Source of the DNA: Syncephalis fuscata
Lineage: Eukaryota; Zoopagomycota; Zoopagomycetes; Zoopagales; Piptocephalidaceae
DNA: 64,000 bases
NCBI GenBank assembly: GCA_025786725.1
Contig: JAHLTZ010000001.1
Coordinates: forward strand, 558,001-622,000
Reading direction: 5' to 3'
Shown here: positions 25,401 through 37,312 of the stretch, piece by piece
How positions within the stretch are numbered: position 1 is the stretch's first letter
Layout: the number at the start of each line of letters is the position of its first letter
The notes under the pieces: model-generated
What the model was told of the DNA's origin: nothing
Database searches by the model: none
The model's input: the letters and a program-made list of their open reading frames with translations, nothing else
Translations under genes and position numbers: made by a program

Positions 25401-26204
25401 TTGACCGCTTAATAAAGCTTGGATTAAAAGAGGTTCAAGAACGAGAGATTGCTCGTGTTCTTTTACATTGCTGTGGTCAAGTAGGTAGACTTGGAATAGC
25501 CGTTAATAGAATACTCATCATAGTATCTGTGTTATATTATAGGAAAAAATATTTAATCCATATTATGTATTGGTAGCTGAACGTGTATGCAGCTACAAAC
25601 ATGGATTCAAAGTAACCTTTCAATATGCATTGTGGGACTTTTTAAGAGAAATGGGCGAGGAAGCAGGCGGTCTTGGATCGTCGGAAACACGACATCGATC
25701 ACACGACAATGATGACCAAGTACCAATGCGTCGTATTGTCAATGTGGCCAAATTCTACGGATGGTTGATGGGTGCCAATGCACTTTCACTTGTTGTATTA
25801 AAAGTAAGTATTTTATGTTAACATTTAATACATTGATTATTAACGATTAATTAACTGATTGATTAATTGATTAGACCATGACATTTACACGTATTCAAGC
25901 ATCGGCTCAAGTATTCTTCCGTGTTTTATTTGCTCATCTATTTCTACGTGTCTATACACTGGCTGATCGACGTCAAGATATTGATGCACTTACCCATGTA
26001 TGCTCTCGAGCCACAGTGGTACCAGCATTGGCAGATGGCATTCGCTTCTTCCTTCATTATTTTATGCGCAAGATTGATTTTCTTACTGATGCCCAGGATA
26101 TTAAAGTGGTGACGTGGTCGGTTGAAATGGCCCGTGAAATACTAAAGAATACAATAAGCAGTGGAGGCAGTCGAGAAGATCAGTGGGAAGATAATTTTAA
26201 TTAA
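22479..26204 (+). CDS. NOM1: Nucleolar MIF4G/MA3 protein (Sgd1/NOM1 family)
   Basis: About twelve exons. An RG-rich N-terminus (GNGRGRGRGRGRGG) and a lysine-rich stretch are followed by an acidic run (about 23530-23680). Then comes the KYVPPHLR signature at 23819 and a MIF4G domain (FYRNYPRR ... DLVLNAIGLRSHLNDNF; AQFVQTLVERFD; FVILMSSEDYIDAFDRL). The C-terminal MA3 region includes IARVLLHCCGQEK and FQYALWDFLREMG, then RVLFAHLFLRVY, ending WEDNFN. Sgd1/NOM1 acts in the nucleolus in 18S rRNA and 40S subunit maturation. At 24051-24056 (GATTTACG) the frame needs one more T to continue, so a single-base deletion is likely. Confidence 0.88.
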
Positions 26205-26277
26205 ACTAGTTTATATTTAATAAATACTGTTGATCATTATATTGAAGAAAAGATAGCAATAATGTTATTAATTTAGT

Positions 26278-27202
26278 TTAATTGGTTCGTTTTTTAAAAG
26301 CAATAGTCGATATTTTCTGGCCCGTAGCACCACCAAATGTAAAGGAGGGATAGTGGACATGTCTATAATAATCAAAGTCTATTAAATGCTAGTTAGTAAT
26401 AGAACGTACTTTGTATGTAAAAATACTTACGTGACTGGAATCGACTTTCTAATTCAGCTCGTGTCCAATTGCAACTGGTTATTAGCAGTAGACCGGTGGT
26501 TGTGTCATTAAGTAGATGAGCTGCGGCATCCACGTAAAGATCGGCCGGTCCTCGATTGCCTTGTTCACGGGCTGTCCGCTGGTCAGGATGCAGACTAATA
26601 GCATCATAGGTGCCTTTATCCAACACCACGTTAAATCGACCACGCCATGTTGTATCGGTGGTTATCGTTGTCGTATCATCCTTACTGCGATTAGTATTAA
26701 CAAGGGAAAGTAGATCCAATGGTGTATAGTGGATAGTTTTGTCGAATCCACGCTCTTTAGCCAACGCAATGGCTAGTTCAATGGCAGCCGATGAATAATC
26801 GACACCGGTCAGTCCAGTAAATCCAGCACTGGCCAGTTCAAGTAGTAAGTGGCCATTGCCACATCCAAGATCAATCATTGGCGTATCGCGCTCTGTAACA
26901 TGTTCTTCAAGCCACTCGACCATCTTTTCGGCCGAATCCTCACCAAACCTGACCATTAATACAGTAATAACAAATTAATAAAGAATTTAAAGAAAATGGT
27001 ATGGATTTACCATACTTCTCCTATATCGCCATTTTCTTCATAGTTTACTAATTCACGTTCATAAGTACTATCCCAACTAAATGATTGGTATAATAAGTAT
27101 TCTGGATTGTTATTGTATATGTGCTAATACTTACTAATCTTTAGTGCCAAGTTTAGATGGATTCAACTCGTTAGTGGCAACTGAAGACGTGTTGGGATCC
27201 AT
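26278..27202 (-). CDS. EFM4: Protein-lysine N-methyltransferase, EFM4/METTL10 family
   Basis: Minus strand. The start is at 27202 (MDPNTSSVATNELNPSKLG) and the stop at 26278. It is a class I SAM methyltransferase: motif I in MIDLGCGNGHLLLELA, acidic motif II in LTGVDYSSAAIELA, and motif IV-like NVVLDKGTYDAISLHPD as in EFM4/METTL10. The last exon ends GQKISTIAFKKRTN. EFM4 methylates a lysine of translation elongation factor eEF1A. It is convergent with NOM1, the stops being 73 bp apart. Confidence 0.88.
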
Positions 27203-27381
27203 AGACTGCTGTTGTTGTTGCTGTTATTGTTGTATGACTAATATCGTCAATGAGGATGAATAGTTAGTTAGTAGTTACTAATAAAAATGAGAATAAAACT
27301 AAAATTAAAATTTTCTTTATTATAAGTTTTTCCTTGGCTAGTTGGTCTATAACGACATTGCTATTTGGTACAAGTGCTAAT

Positions 27382-27990
27382 ATGCCAGAGACAACGACGG
27401 AAGAGAAGCCATGTCGTGTATGTACGGATTCTCGTCTTGGCGACGAAAACAGACGAGCGATAAAGTACGGGCTGAAGCATCGCTGGCTGCTGCAGCCACT
27501 GGCGCTGCACTTCTGTCCAGCACAAACGAGCCAGTTGGTAAACAGCGTGACACGACCCACAGTAACGACAACAACAACAATAATCATAACAATCATAACA
27601 ATGCACCTACCCACGTTGAAGCAACGCGTAGCGATGCCTCCACAACTCGCTTACCTTGTCCACCTGATGGATTCGAGTTGGGCAATGCCACTTGGACATT
27701 TCTCCACACGACAGCCGCCTATTATCCGGATGAGCCATCACCGGGCCAACGATTGCCATGCGGCAGATGCTTAATGGCTTGGGACATCTCTATCCGTGTG
27801 GTGACTGTGCTGACCACTTGCGTGAAGAAATACGCCGCATCCACCGGATGTAAATTCGCGCATCTCATTAAGTCAATGGCTATGCCAAATGCATAATGAA
27901 GTCAACGAGCGGCTAGGAAAACCGGCGTTTGATTGTCGACGGGTCGATGAACGTTGGCGTGATGGGCCTGCTGATGGTAGCTGCGATTAA
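27382..27990 (+). pseudogene. ERV1: Erv1/ALR FAD-linked sulfhydryl oxidase, frame broken in three places
   Basis: All Erv1 landmarks occur in order but in different frames. KPCRVCTD matches the N-terminal shuttle cysteines. An Asn-rich linker leads to [34 protein letters not shown] carries the active-site CxxC and [20 protein letters not shown] the FAD-binding W-C-x-x-H region. It ends [12 protein letters not shown] with stop 27988-27990. Frame changes fall near 27429 (GATTCTC), near 27750 and near 27842, each repairable by one added base. Erv1 drives the Mia40 disulphide relay in the mitochondrial intermembrane space and is normally essential. Three separate sequencing deletions are therefore at least as likely as a true pseudogene. 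Confidence 0.75.
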
Positions 27991-28489
27991 TAGTGCGTGA
28001 TGCGTGTTCCCTTGATATCTGTAATAAAAATGCAAGAAAAGATAGATACATATCCTAGTGCTGTTGTTGTTGTTCTTGCAGCACATGATAATGATATTAA
28101 TGATAGCTATTGCTGTTATAACAAGTTTATTCATGCAGCGAGGATAGATGATATCATTTTTACACACGTCTAACCGGTAAGAGATTACTTCAACAGCAAT
28201 AAACCTGCTCTAATCATCAACAACACATGTGTCCGACTAATCTTATTGGTTTCGCGGTCTTCGCATGGTCGTGGAGAATTGCAGTAGACTGCATGAAGCA
28301 ACTAGTAGCATTAACAGCCGTCGCCATCACATGAATTAGCTGCTTAAATAAACGATGTTGTAAACGCAATTACTTTGGTCCCATATCTTATCTATTCTTC
28401 CTAGTTTATTGTAGTCAATCATTCAGCTTCTATATCTCCTCTAATAATAGTGTCAGTATTACTTGTTTTACTACTATAATTTCCAAGCC

Positions 28490-28641
28490 ATGAAGTACCT
28501 TGCTGTTGTATTCGCTATCGTAATCGCTGCGTGTTTGTCAATGCCTCGCCAATGCCACAACCTATCCCTGGTATGACTAATGGCGTAACGGATGCAGCCA
28601 AAGGTGTAGCGGATAAAGCTAAGGGTGTACCAAAACTGTGA
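28490..28641 (+). pseudogene. Small secreted protein, frameshifted
   Basis: A signal-peptide-like start at 28490 (MKYLAVVFAIVIAACLSM) is followed, two frames over, by PQPIPGMTNGVTDAAKGVAD and a stop at 28639-28641. The pattern (signal peptide, Pro-rich segment, charged helix) resembles the secreted gene at 13899. A frame change near 28550 prevents a single product. It may be a decayed gene or a one-base error. Confidence 0.4.
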
Positions 28642-30817
28642 AGATAATTATTTGCAAGTGCGTTCTACTGGATCCACAAGACTGTAATGGCCAACTACCA
28701 TAAAAGATTACGCTGTCGAGGACAACCATGGATATAAAGCTGCTATTTATTTGTTTTAATAAAAAGGCATTCGTTTAATTGCTATATTTATTATTAATGA
28801 TTATATTTGTTGATGCATAGACTATAAACAGTACAAGTGCAGAATATTAGCTAATAGTTTTATTTAAAAAAGCAAATTTGATTTATAACGCCGCTTATAA
28901 AGAATCATAAGTGTGTATTGTTACTGTGTTTATAATATTGAAATTTATATTGTTGGTCATTAAAAATAATTTGGTTTTAATGAACCAAACTTTTTGAGAT
29001 TACGTAAGAGTCTACCGCTTTTCATATTTATTAAAATAATTTCAAATTAAATTACTGAGCTGTTTTTGTATAGATACATTGCGATTAATATAAAACAAAA
29101 TAATCCACCCAGTTGATTGCTTTATAGTTTAGCTTTAATTAATGCTGACTATTTACTATTTAGAATATATTGAATTAAATTGGTACAAAGAATAAATACA
29201 TAGTGCTAACAATTGATAAGTAAATAAACAACGTCAAAAATATTATACAGCTGTAATATTAAACTATACCATGCCGCGGTTTTATGCAAATTAACATTAA
29301 TTAGTTGTAAATTTTGTTATTTTTATTATAGGCCAATAGCAATTTATCGAGTGTTGTTACATAAAAGCCTTGAAGCTTCAAATCCGACGTATATGCATAC
29401 ATTAGGACACGTTTATATTTTAAAAAATTCCAGTTGTATTTCCATGGCTTTGAAAACAGTTTCCATCTAGATGTTATCCAGGCTTGCTTACCAAAAGACA
29501 ATCTTTTTATAATGTTTTCTATAATAAACTATTTGTTTTATCGATGTTAATAAGCTCGTTCCTATTGATATGGCATTATTAAATTGAAAAATATGCTAAA
29601 GTCTAATAAATGTTCAAGGCTGCTTTGCTGCATATCAAATCTGATACATTCAGCTTGTCAATTTGAGCATTGATTGATTTGCCTCACTTTCTATTGTACA
29701 AATAAATATAATACAAATTCTATAGTTTGATTGATTTGGTTTTTATTTTGGTTAATCGTGTTGATTCAATTAAATCTACAGCGTTTAAAATTATATTTAC
29801 ATATTAGTTTACTAACAAAGAAACAACAACAATCACGCTACAGTAGGATATAGCAAATAACTTGCCACTATCTCTGTTAGCAATTCTTGGCAGTGGGCCA
29901 CATGCAATTGACTAGTTTAGGCTATATAGCCGGTTTTATCCAGATTATGTACTAGCACTCCATGTATCTGACCATACGTGTTATATTTATGCAAAGCTAC
30001 ATTATGCAGCTATTTGTATGCGACTATCAAGTAAATAGATAGAATCACGTGGACAGTGTGTAATGGCCATTTGGGTATTTTGCTACTTGAGCAACTAGCA
30101 ATAAATAGTATAGCTGTAATACGCTCAGTTCTTGGCAAAAATAAACTAGAGTAAATCTTACAATTTTAATGAAAACGAGACATCTTGAAATGATGTATCA
30201 CGATAGTGCGACATTTAAACGTTCGGATAAATATTGCCGTCGTAATGAGCATAGGCAATAAGCATACTACAGTCACACAGAGACATAACGACGCCAATAG
30301 CCATTGAGAATGATGAAATGGTAGAGTAGCGAATAGTGAGATGATGAAATATGCAGTGTAAAAATAGCAAAGATGTGCAGCCTTTGACATGTCCTCTATC
30401 TGCACATTATGATGGACAATGCTGTTAACTTTTAAATGAGCTGTATATTCGAGATGTCCGCCGGTTTAATAACAATAAAGACTGTTTTGTTTAATCATGT
30501 CTAGCGCTATGAACAATTGATTATATCTATATTAGTACAGTACCAGGCGTAAGCAAATAATGGACTTGGCTGTGGGCCATGTGGTACATCATGCATCGTC
30601 AGGGGAATGGAAGTACGTAAGACTAGATTCGGAGTCTTGGTGGAAGATATTGGGCTGAACGGGTTGATGTCACAGAATTAAATGTCCACAACTATAAATG
30701 TGGCGCGCTATTGAGTAGGTCCTTGATATGATCTATATACACACATACGCCTAACTGTGCTTTTCGTTTATACTACTCAGTTTGCTACTGCTAAGCAACC
30801 AGTGCTATTGTGATAAC
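28642..30817. other. Long AT-rich intergenic region
   Basis: About 2.2 kb without a supported gene. Two minus-strand open frames were considered: 29301-29501 (66 residues, Lys/Tyr/Trp-rich) and 30166-30405. The latter is 79 residues with two hydrophobic segments, FIISLFATLPF and LCVTVVCLLPMLITTAIF. Neither has clear splice context or a recognised family. The second is the better candidate for a small membrane protein or exon. Confidence 0.4.
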
Positions 30818-32804
30818 ATGTCTTTAACACTACAAACGCTACTCAACAACACCCCATGGCTGGAGGCTTTGAGTTTGGCCAGTGCGGGATATATAGTTTA
30901 CAAAGTAAGTGTTATTTATTACTATCGGACAGCATTCATTGACATCTGCATAGCTTATTCAACAAGAATATGTAAGCCCATTGTCGAAAATACCTGGTCC
31001 GCGTCCTTCCTCGTTTACAGAACTATACTTGGATTTGAAACGAGCCTATAGGCTTCAACGTTCAGACTTTATAGAGATTCATGAACGTTATGGCCCTATA
31101 GTTCGCACGGGTAAGCAATCATAAAGTTGCATTTGAAACACTGCAATTAATTATAAATTACTATTCAGGACCTAATACACTTTGGGTGGCAAGTGCTGCA
31201 TCCATTCGAAAGGTCAACGGCTCGTATCAGTATGTCAAAGGTACTGATTATGCCACAAATCGTATTGGTGGTGAAAACGTACTCAATACCAGAGATGTTG
31301 ATTATCATCGAATTCAAGTGAGTAGATGTGCTAATAATTTAAATAAACTGATTTACTATTAGAAACGATTAATGATGCCCGCTTATACACCGAGTGCGCT
31401 TAATGACCTAGAACCACTGATTTACGAAATCGGTATTGCTCGTCTTATCGAAAGGCTCAATGACCACGCCGATGCTGGACATTCCGTTGATTTGATGAAT
31501 CTATTAAAGAACATGACTTTTGTAAGTGACTGCAATTATAATTGTCGATTTCTTACATTATATCCAGGATACCATTGGCGAAGTTGGCTTTGGTAAAAGC
31601 TTTGGACTTCTTGAAGAGAAGCAAGAGCGCCATCCGATTATAGATTGGATGGGTAACAGAATCCTATTTGCTGTTACGGTAGGTACTAATTTATCGCTTG
31701 TTACTATTTACTAATCGGCAATAGAGAGCCGTCTTTGGAAGATTCTTTATTTCCGATTTGTTCCCTAGTCTCAAGAGGGATATCAAAGCACTGGATGATG
31801 TAAGTATCAGAAATTTGTGCTTTATTTACTGTAGATTAACACTTCATTTAGTATGCGGTAGAAGCTATTGAAAAAAGAAGACAAATGGGCGATAGTGGAA
31901 GAAAAGATACATTGCAACAGTTGATCGAAGCTTTCGATGCTGAAACTGGCACCAGATTATCGACTGAGAATATTATGGCTGAAGTAATTCTACTGATGTA
32001 GGTCATAGGCATTTTAACTTTATAGTCATCTAATGGATCTTGCTATTTAGGATTGCTGGCACAGATACCACAGCTCTTACTATCACATGGTAAGCAATAC
32101 GCTTATGTTAGCTTGTTCAATTTTAACATATTCACTTTTAGGACCATGTATTTCTTAATCTCAAATCCCGAGTACTATCAACGACTTGCTGATGAAATCA
32201 AAAGTGTATATCCTGATCCAAATACCCGTGCTAGCCATAAAGACACTCTGACCATGACCTACTTGGATGCTGTGCTTCACGAATCGATGCGCATCCAGCC
32301 TATTGTCCCACATGGCATGCCACGCATTGTTCCTGAAGGAGGCACCACGTTAGATGGCTACTTTGTTCCCGGTGGTGTAAGTTAATGATTAGCTATAATA
32401 TTGTTAGCATCCTTACATTTTACAATATAGACTACCGTGATGGTGTCCATTGGCGTTATGCAAATGAACAAAGATGTTTTCCCTGAACCACACGTGTTCC
32501 GTCCCGAACGCTGGCTTGATGCGTCGCCTGAGCAGCTAACTGTGATGAAGCAGCACTTTGCACCATTCTCTGTTGGCCCTCGTGCCTGTCTTGGCCGCAA
32601 GTAAGTAATATGATCAAATTACACAAGCTATACATTAATCATATATCGATTAGTTTGGCCTGGATGGAGCTTCGTTTGACGCTCGTTGAGTTGGTGCGTC
32701 GCTTCACGTTTGTCGCATCACCCAAGAATGACATGGAACCTTTTTACCAAAGTTTTGTATGCCCAAAAAGTAGAAATTTTATAGTGGAGCCATCGCGTGT
32801 CTAA
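30818..32804 (+). CDS. Cytochrome P450 monooxygenase
   Basis: About ten exons. Exon 1 (30818-30904) encodes an N-terminal membrane anchor ([16 protein letters not shown]). Exon 2 begins at 30954 with the Pro-rich hinge [13 protein letters not shown]. Then come the C-helix region, the I-helix [14 protein letters not shown], the K-helix ExxR in LHESMRIQP, the PERF-type FRPERWLD, and the heme-binding loop [15 protein letters not shown] with the axial Cys. The end is IVEPSRV. Splice phases checked across the middle introns agree. It resembles fungal ER-bound class II P450s; the substrate cannot be told. A CPR partner is not in the window. Confidence 0.92.
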
Positions 32805-33484
32805 GCCTTTAAATGACTATATCTTTATCACTATTCATTACTGTTTTACTATACATAAAGCATAAATAAGTAACATTTGTTGTTTTAACTAGCGTGTCTA
32901 TCTACATTTTATTATAAATATAGTAAGTGTCAATGGCATAAAATTTTAAGCATAAGTTGATTTATCTGCTACTAATTAGAAATACATAATAAATATAACA
33001 TTCCTGTATAAATAACATTTAAAAAACTGCTTTACACTATGGTTGGAATAGCATTGCTAGAGTTGGCAAACTATAATTTGTATTTTTTATCTCCAGTGAT
33101 ATAACTAATTAATAATATTATTAATACAAGTGTTAACAAAAATAATATACTTAGTTTGACATTCATGTAGACAAGCTAGTCTAGCTTATTTATAGTTTCC
33201 AAGTATAACTATACTTTTTACAATTGCTTGCCATATGTGATGCATGTTCTCTTGATTTTTCCTAATTTGTTTTAAGCTTCTTGTAAACTATCGAGCTGTA
33301 TTTTCAAATATGTTTTCACAGCTTTGATATGCCATTGTCACAAATAAACTATTATTACAAAAATACTAGGCATTTAAAAGTTACATGATATATATATTCA
33401 GAATACACAGCTAACATGTATTTACTATAAATATGAGTATGGCTGTCTATTAATAAAGTATTGGTTTTCAAAACCAATAGCATT
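32805..33484. other. Intergenic region between convergent genes
   Basis: About 680 bases, AT-rich, between the P450 stop and the stop of the secreted 164-residue gene. Nothing else is seen. Confidence 0.5.
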
Positions 33485-34085
33485 TTATTGTTTTTTAGTC
33501 GACTGTTTTTTAATCAACTGTTTTACGATCGAAACTTCTCTATCTATGATAAAACATTTTGTTCCATCTCGACCTTCAAGAGTATCAATGACAATATCCT
33601 TTGGATAAACATCGTAAAGATCCTGTTTTAATAATGATTATCAGTTTTGTACGGTTATTGTTATATAAAACCTGCCTGGTACTTCTTAAAAAGGTCTTTG
33701 TCTGATTTCGAATCTGGCCGACATGCAATTCTAACTGGAGCTGCATCTTTGAATCTAAGATAATCTGCGACGTCCGGACTGGCCAGAAGATCTAAAAGAA
33801 CATCCTTAGCCCGAATTGAAAGCACAAAACCCATATCATCAGCATATATTGAAAGGCCTTTAAATCTGATACCACGTTGAGTAAATGGACTAGCTGGATC
33901 ATTGTTTTTATATCCCATGAATGCTATATAAACAATGTTAGTAGAATAAATTGGGTAAATTAGGGCAATTACTTACTAAGTCCATCCATTCGATCGATAC
34001 GAGGAAGACTAGGCGCAGATTGAGTGGTCGATACCAGCATGAGTGCAGTAGCAGCGATAGTAAGAATTGATTTCATTGTAAACAT
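33485..34085 (-). CDS. Secreted protein of 164 residues, unknown family
   Basis: Three exons on the minus strand: 33977-34085, 33676-33923, 33485-33622. The total of 495 nt closes the frame. A signal peptide (MKSILTIAATALMLVSTTQS) is followed by a soluble mixed region with GIRFKGLSIYADDMGFVLSI and LASPDVADYLRFKDAAPVRI. The last exon reads DLYDVYPKDIVIDTLEGRDG and ends QSTKKQ. The second intron has a GC donor (CAG-GCAGGT). Reading through it would give a premature stop (QAGFI). No known domain recognised; presumed extracellular. Confidence 0.72.
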
Positions 34086-35427
34086 GATTTTGGCAAGGTT
34101 CAATCTTTAAATAGAAGTTGACTTTTTGTAGATCTAGTACATGTAGAAAAAATATAAAGTTATGGTTAAACAAATAAATATGTCAAAAAAATGCAGGCAT
34201 TTACAGTAAAATACATTATGCGATAGTCAATATATTTACTATGAAGCAAAAAATACACTATGCACGTGCTTGAGTAGAATCCATGACATCAACTCATGGA
34301 AATAAACTGAAAGCAGCAATCTCCGTTATTCAAATATGGAATTTAAAATATAAATGTTATAAATAGCACTCTCATTTCCATATATGTATACACATATATA
34401 TATTAGATAGTACAAAATGAGTAAAATGCAATTTAATGTAGTAATGCCATCTTTATTTGATTGCCGTTTTTAAATATCGATATGAAAATTTTTACGTTAA
34501 TTTTTTATAGGCGTTATGATTAAATTATCTTTTTTTGTAATACTAATTGATACTTGGATAAAGATTTTATAAATGTAAAATGTCATACGATAGTTTACGT
34601 TGCTGATCATTCATATGAAACTATTTTACCAAACTATTTATAATCTAATAGTATCTAACTATTATATGTGTAGGATTGCGTATGCGATAGAAATATTTTA
34701 AGCAGCCTCGACTATTTGTAGGTTCAAACATATAGATATTTTATTGATAATGCTAAATTATAAAGTTATTTATCATTATTTTTAGTTAAACATGTAACTA
34801 TGATTTCTTAGCTCTAGTCAATGCTAGAATCAATTGATCTACTTATACAGTATAGCTTTAATACACTAGTAAGTTATGAATTGGATACAAATTATGCGAT
34901 GGACCTGCTGTGTTAAGCTGGTGATCACATATCATGAACCAGTACCAATTTTTATGTAAATATTCGCTTAGGTAGTGGCAATGTAACATTAAGTTTACAC
35001 AATTTTATAAATAGCACTGAGCTAGTCAAACAACTCAATCAGTTCTTTATATACTTTTATCAGCAGTTTTATATTATTCAAGCTGTTGCTATTAAACCTT
35101 TAGCATTTACGGAAACATGCTTTTGCCCCGGTAGGTATTGTTATATAGCATCCCATGAACCGATAATTTAAACATGGCAAATCTGAGCTGTATATTTTAC
35201 AAAGCAATCAACTACCACATCACTAATCAAACATTGTTAATAACATCCGCTCAGTTTGTTTGATAAAATATTTAACTAGTTTGGTAACACGTTTAATAAC
35301 TATACTTCACCACAGACAAATATAGAATAGCTCGCCTGACGTATCCCACGCCCCCACAATTCATTTCGCTTCATAACAAACACATACTTATTGCTTTCTA
35401 TCGCAACTGGTCACCGCCTTGTTTACT
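34086..35427. other. AT-rich intergenic region between divergent genes
   Basis: About 1.34 kb with no coding signal. It separates the promoters of the secreted gene and the HIBADH gene. Confidence 0.5.
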
Positions 35428-36674
35428 ATGCATCGAGTACAGCTAAAATATTTTGTCCGTCATAGAACGACACAACTTCAGCCTTTGGCGACTCCATTGA
35501 CTATTCAATGTCTAAATAATTGTCGTCATTACTCTTCTTCCCGTAAGCTATTTAATAATAATAACAATAACAGTAAACCAGTATGATATGAATAACCAAT
35601 ATTTTGACAAAATATAGCAATTATCGAAACAATGGATTCTAATAAGGTAAATATGTTTATTTCTAGTTTCTATTGATACCAATTTCTGTATAGACCATTG
35701 GATTTATCGGACTGGGCCAAATGGGCTTTCGCATGGCCAATAACATACTGAAGAAAAGCAAGGGACGCTTTGTTATCCATGATGCCGCACCGGCTGCACT
35801 CGAACATTTTCGTCGGTCCATCGTCGAGGATGAACTACGTAATCGCATTGACGTGCCTGGCAGTAGTCGGGCAGTAGCTGAACAGGCGGATATTATTATC
35901 ACAATGCTACCTGAATCAGATCACGTCCACACCGCTTACTGTGGCGAAGGCGGTATTCTTGAAGGTCTAAAGAAAGGAGCGCTATGCATTGATTCAAGCA
36001 CTATTGCGCCAGCTGTCTCAAAAACAGTATCAACCGCTGTTATAGAACAAGGCGGTGGCGCAATAGATGCACCTGTGTCAGGCGGTACGTCATAACATAG
36101 CGCGTATACACTACACATACTAATCCACCATCTATCTAGGCGTTGGTGGTGCGCAGGCCGGTACGCTTACCTTTATGGTTGGTGGATCAGAAGCCGATTT
36201 TAACGCAGCTCGTCCCTATTTGCAAGCCATGGGCAAGAATATCGTGCACTGTGGCGGTTTGGCACAGGTCAGGTGGCCAAAATCTGCAACAATATGCTAC
36301 TAGGCATATCGATGCTTGGCACGGCCGAAACTATGCGTCTAGGCGTGCGTCTTGGTATGGATCCCAATCTGCTTGCTGGTGTGCTAAATACGTCAACTGG
36401 TCGCTGTTGGTCCTCCGACACCTACAATCCATATCCCGGTGTCATAGAAAGTGCACCAAGCAGTTTAGGCTATGAGGGCGGCTTTGCCACACCACTCATG
36501 GCTAAAGATATGCGACTTGCGGTAGAAGCGGCTGCACAGTCGCACACCACCATACTACTAGGTTCGACAGCAGCCCAAGTCTATGGACAAGTATCGCGTA
36601 CACCAGAGATTGGCAATAAGGATTTTTCTGTCGTCTATAAATGGATTAGTCAACAGGAACCTCTAAAGGAATAG
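35428..36674 (+). CDS. HIBADH: 3-hydroxyisobutyrate dehydrogenase, mitochondrial (one-base frameshift)
   Basis: Exons 35428-35542, 35618-35646, 35694-36084, 36140-36674. An Arg/Gln-rich presequence (MHRVQLKYFVRHRTTQLQP) suggests mitochondrial import. The Rossmann motif GFIGLGQMGFRMA binds NAD. Substrate-binding block: DAPVSGGVGGAQAGTLTFMV. Catalytic-lysine block: GQVAKICNNML, then GMDPNLLAGVLNTSTGRCW and FATPLMAKDMRLA. It oxidises 3-hydroxyisobutyrate to methylmalonate semialdehyde in valine breakdown. The exons total 1070 nt, one short of a multiple of three. The break is at GGTTTGGC (36256-36263), where a fourth T would restore the frame. Confidence 0.9.
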
Positions 36675-37312
36675 TTTTACTTTCTACACTCGTCGACCGG
36701 TTTATTACCAAGAATGAACTTTTTGCCCACTTATAATAGTAATGGCTTAGAGTAAAAGAAATAAATAGGCTATTCGAGTTTTTCAAACACCAAATATAAA
36801 CCATCATAGCATGTGCAATTACAGAACTTACCTCCTCTTCATTTTCCATGATGATGCTATTATCCACGTGCACAATAATTTATTAGATGTTGATGGAACA
36901 CCAGTTTTTACTGAGTCGAAAAAAACCTGCCATATACAGAGGGTTCCTTTCCTATCGTGTGTTTAATTGCTTAATTTGTGTAGGACCAGCGCAGCACCAA
37001 AGTCAGCCATACACCACGTGAACACACTTGAATGATGATTTTTCCGGCGGTCGTTGATCTCGTTTGTTACCCCAATGAATTAGTAGCAAGAAACGCTAAA
37101 TATAACCAGATATCATACTTTTACATTAGTTCTTTTGCTATTTGTCTTTTGTCACGATTTGCTTTACTTGCCACTTTTACACACTATTCCCCCTCTCTAA
37201 CTATCACTTACGAATTTTAACGACAGTAAACATAACATCACAGTATTCAGTATTCCAACAGCCAGTTTATTTACGCTTACACAGGCACGGTATTTGAGTG
37301 ATAAGCACTACA
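36675..37312. other. Intergenic region
   Basis: About 640 bases between HIBADH and the lipase gene. Minus strand 36830-36873 has a short acidic frame (MENEEE) followed by a GTAAGT donor, but no partner exon was found. Confidence 0.45.

Noticed and set aside
30166-30405. Hydrophobic 79-residue ORF as a membrane-protein gene
   Set aside because: Two hydrophobic stretches, but no recognised family, splice partner or conserved copy; left as a weak candidate in the intergenic note.
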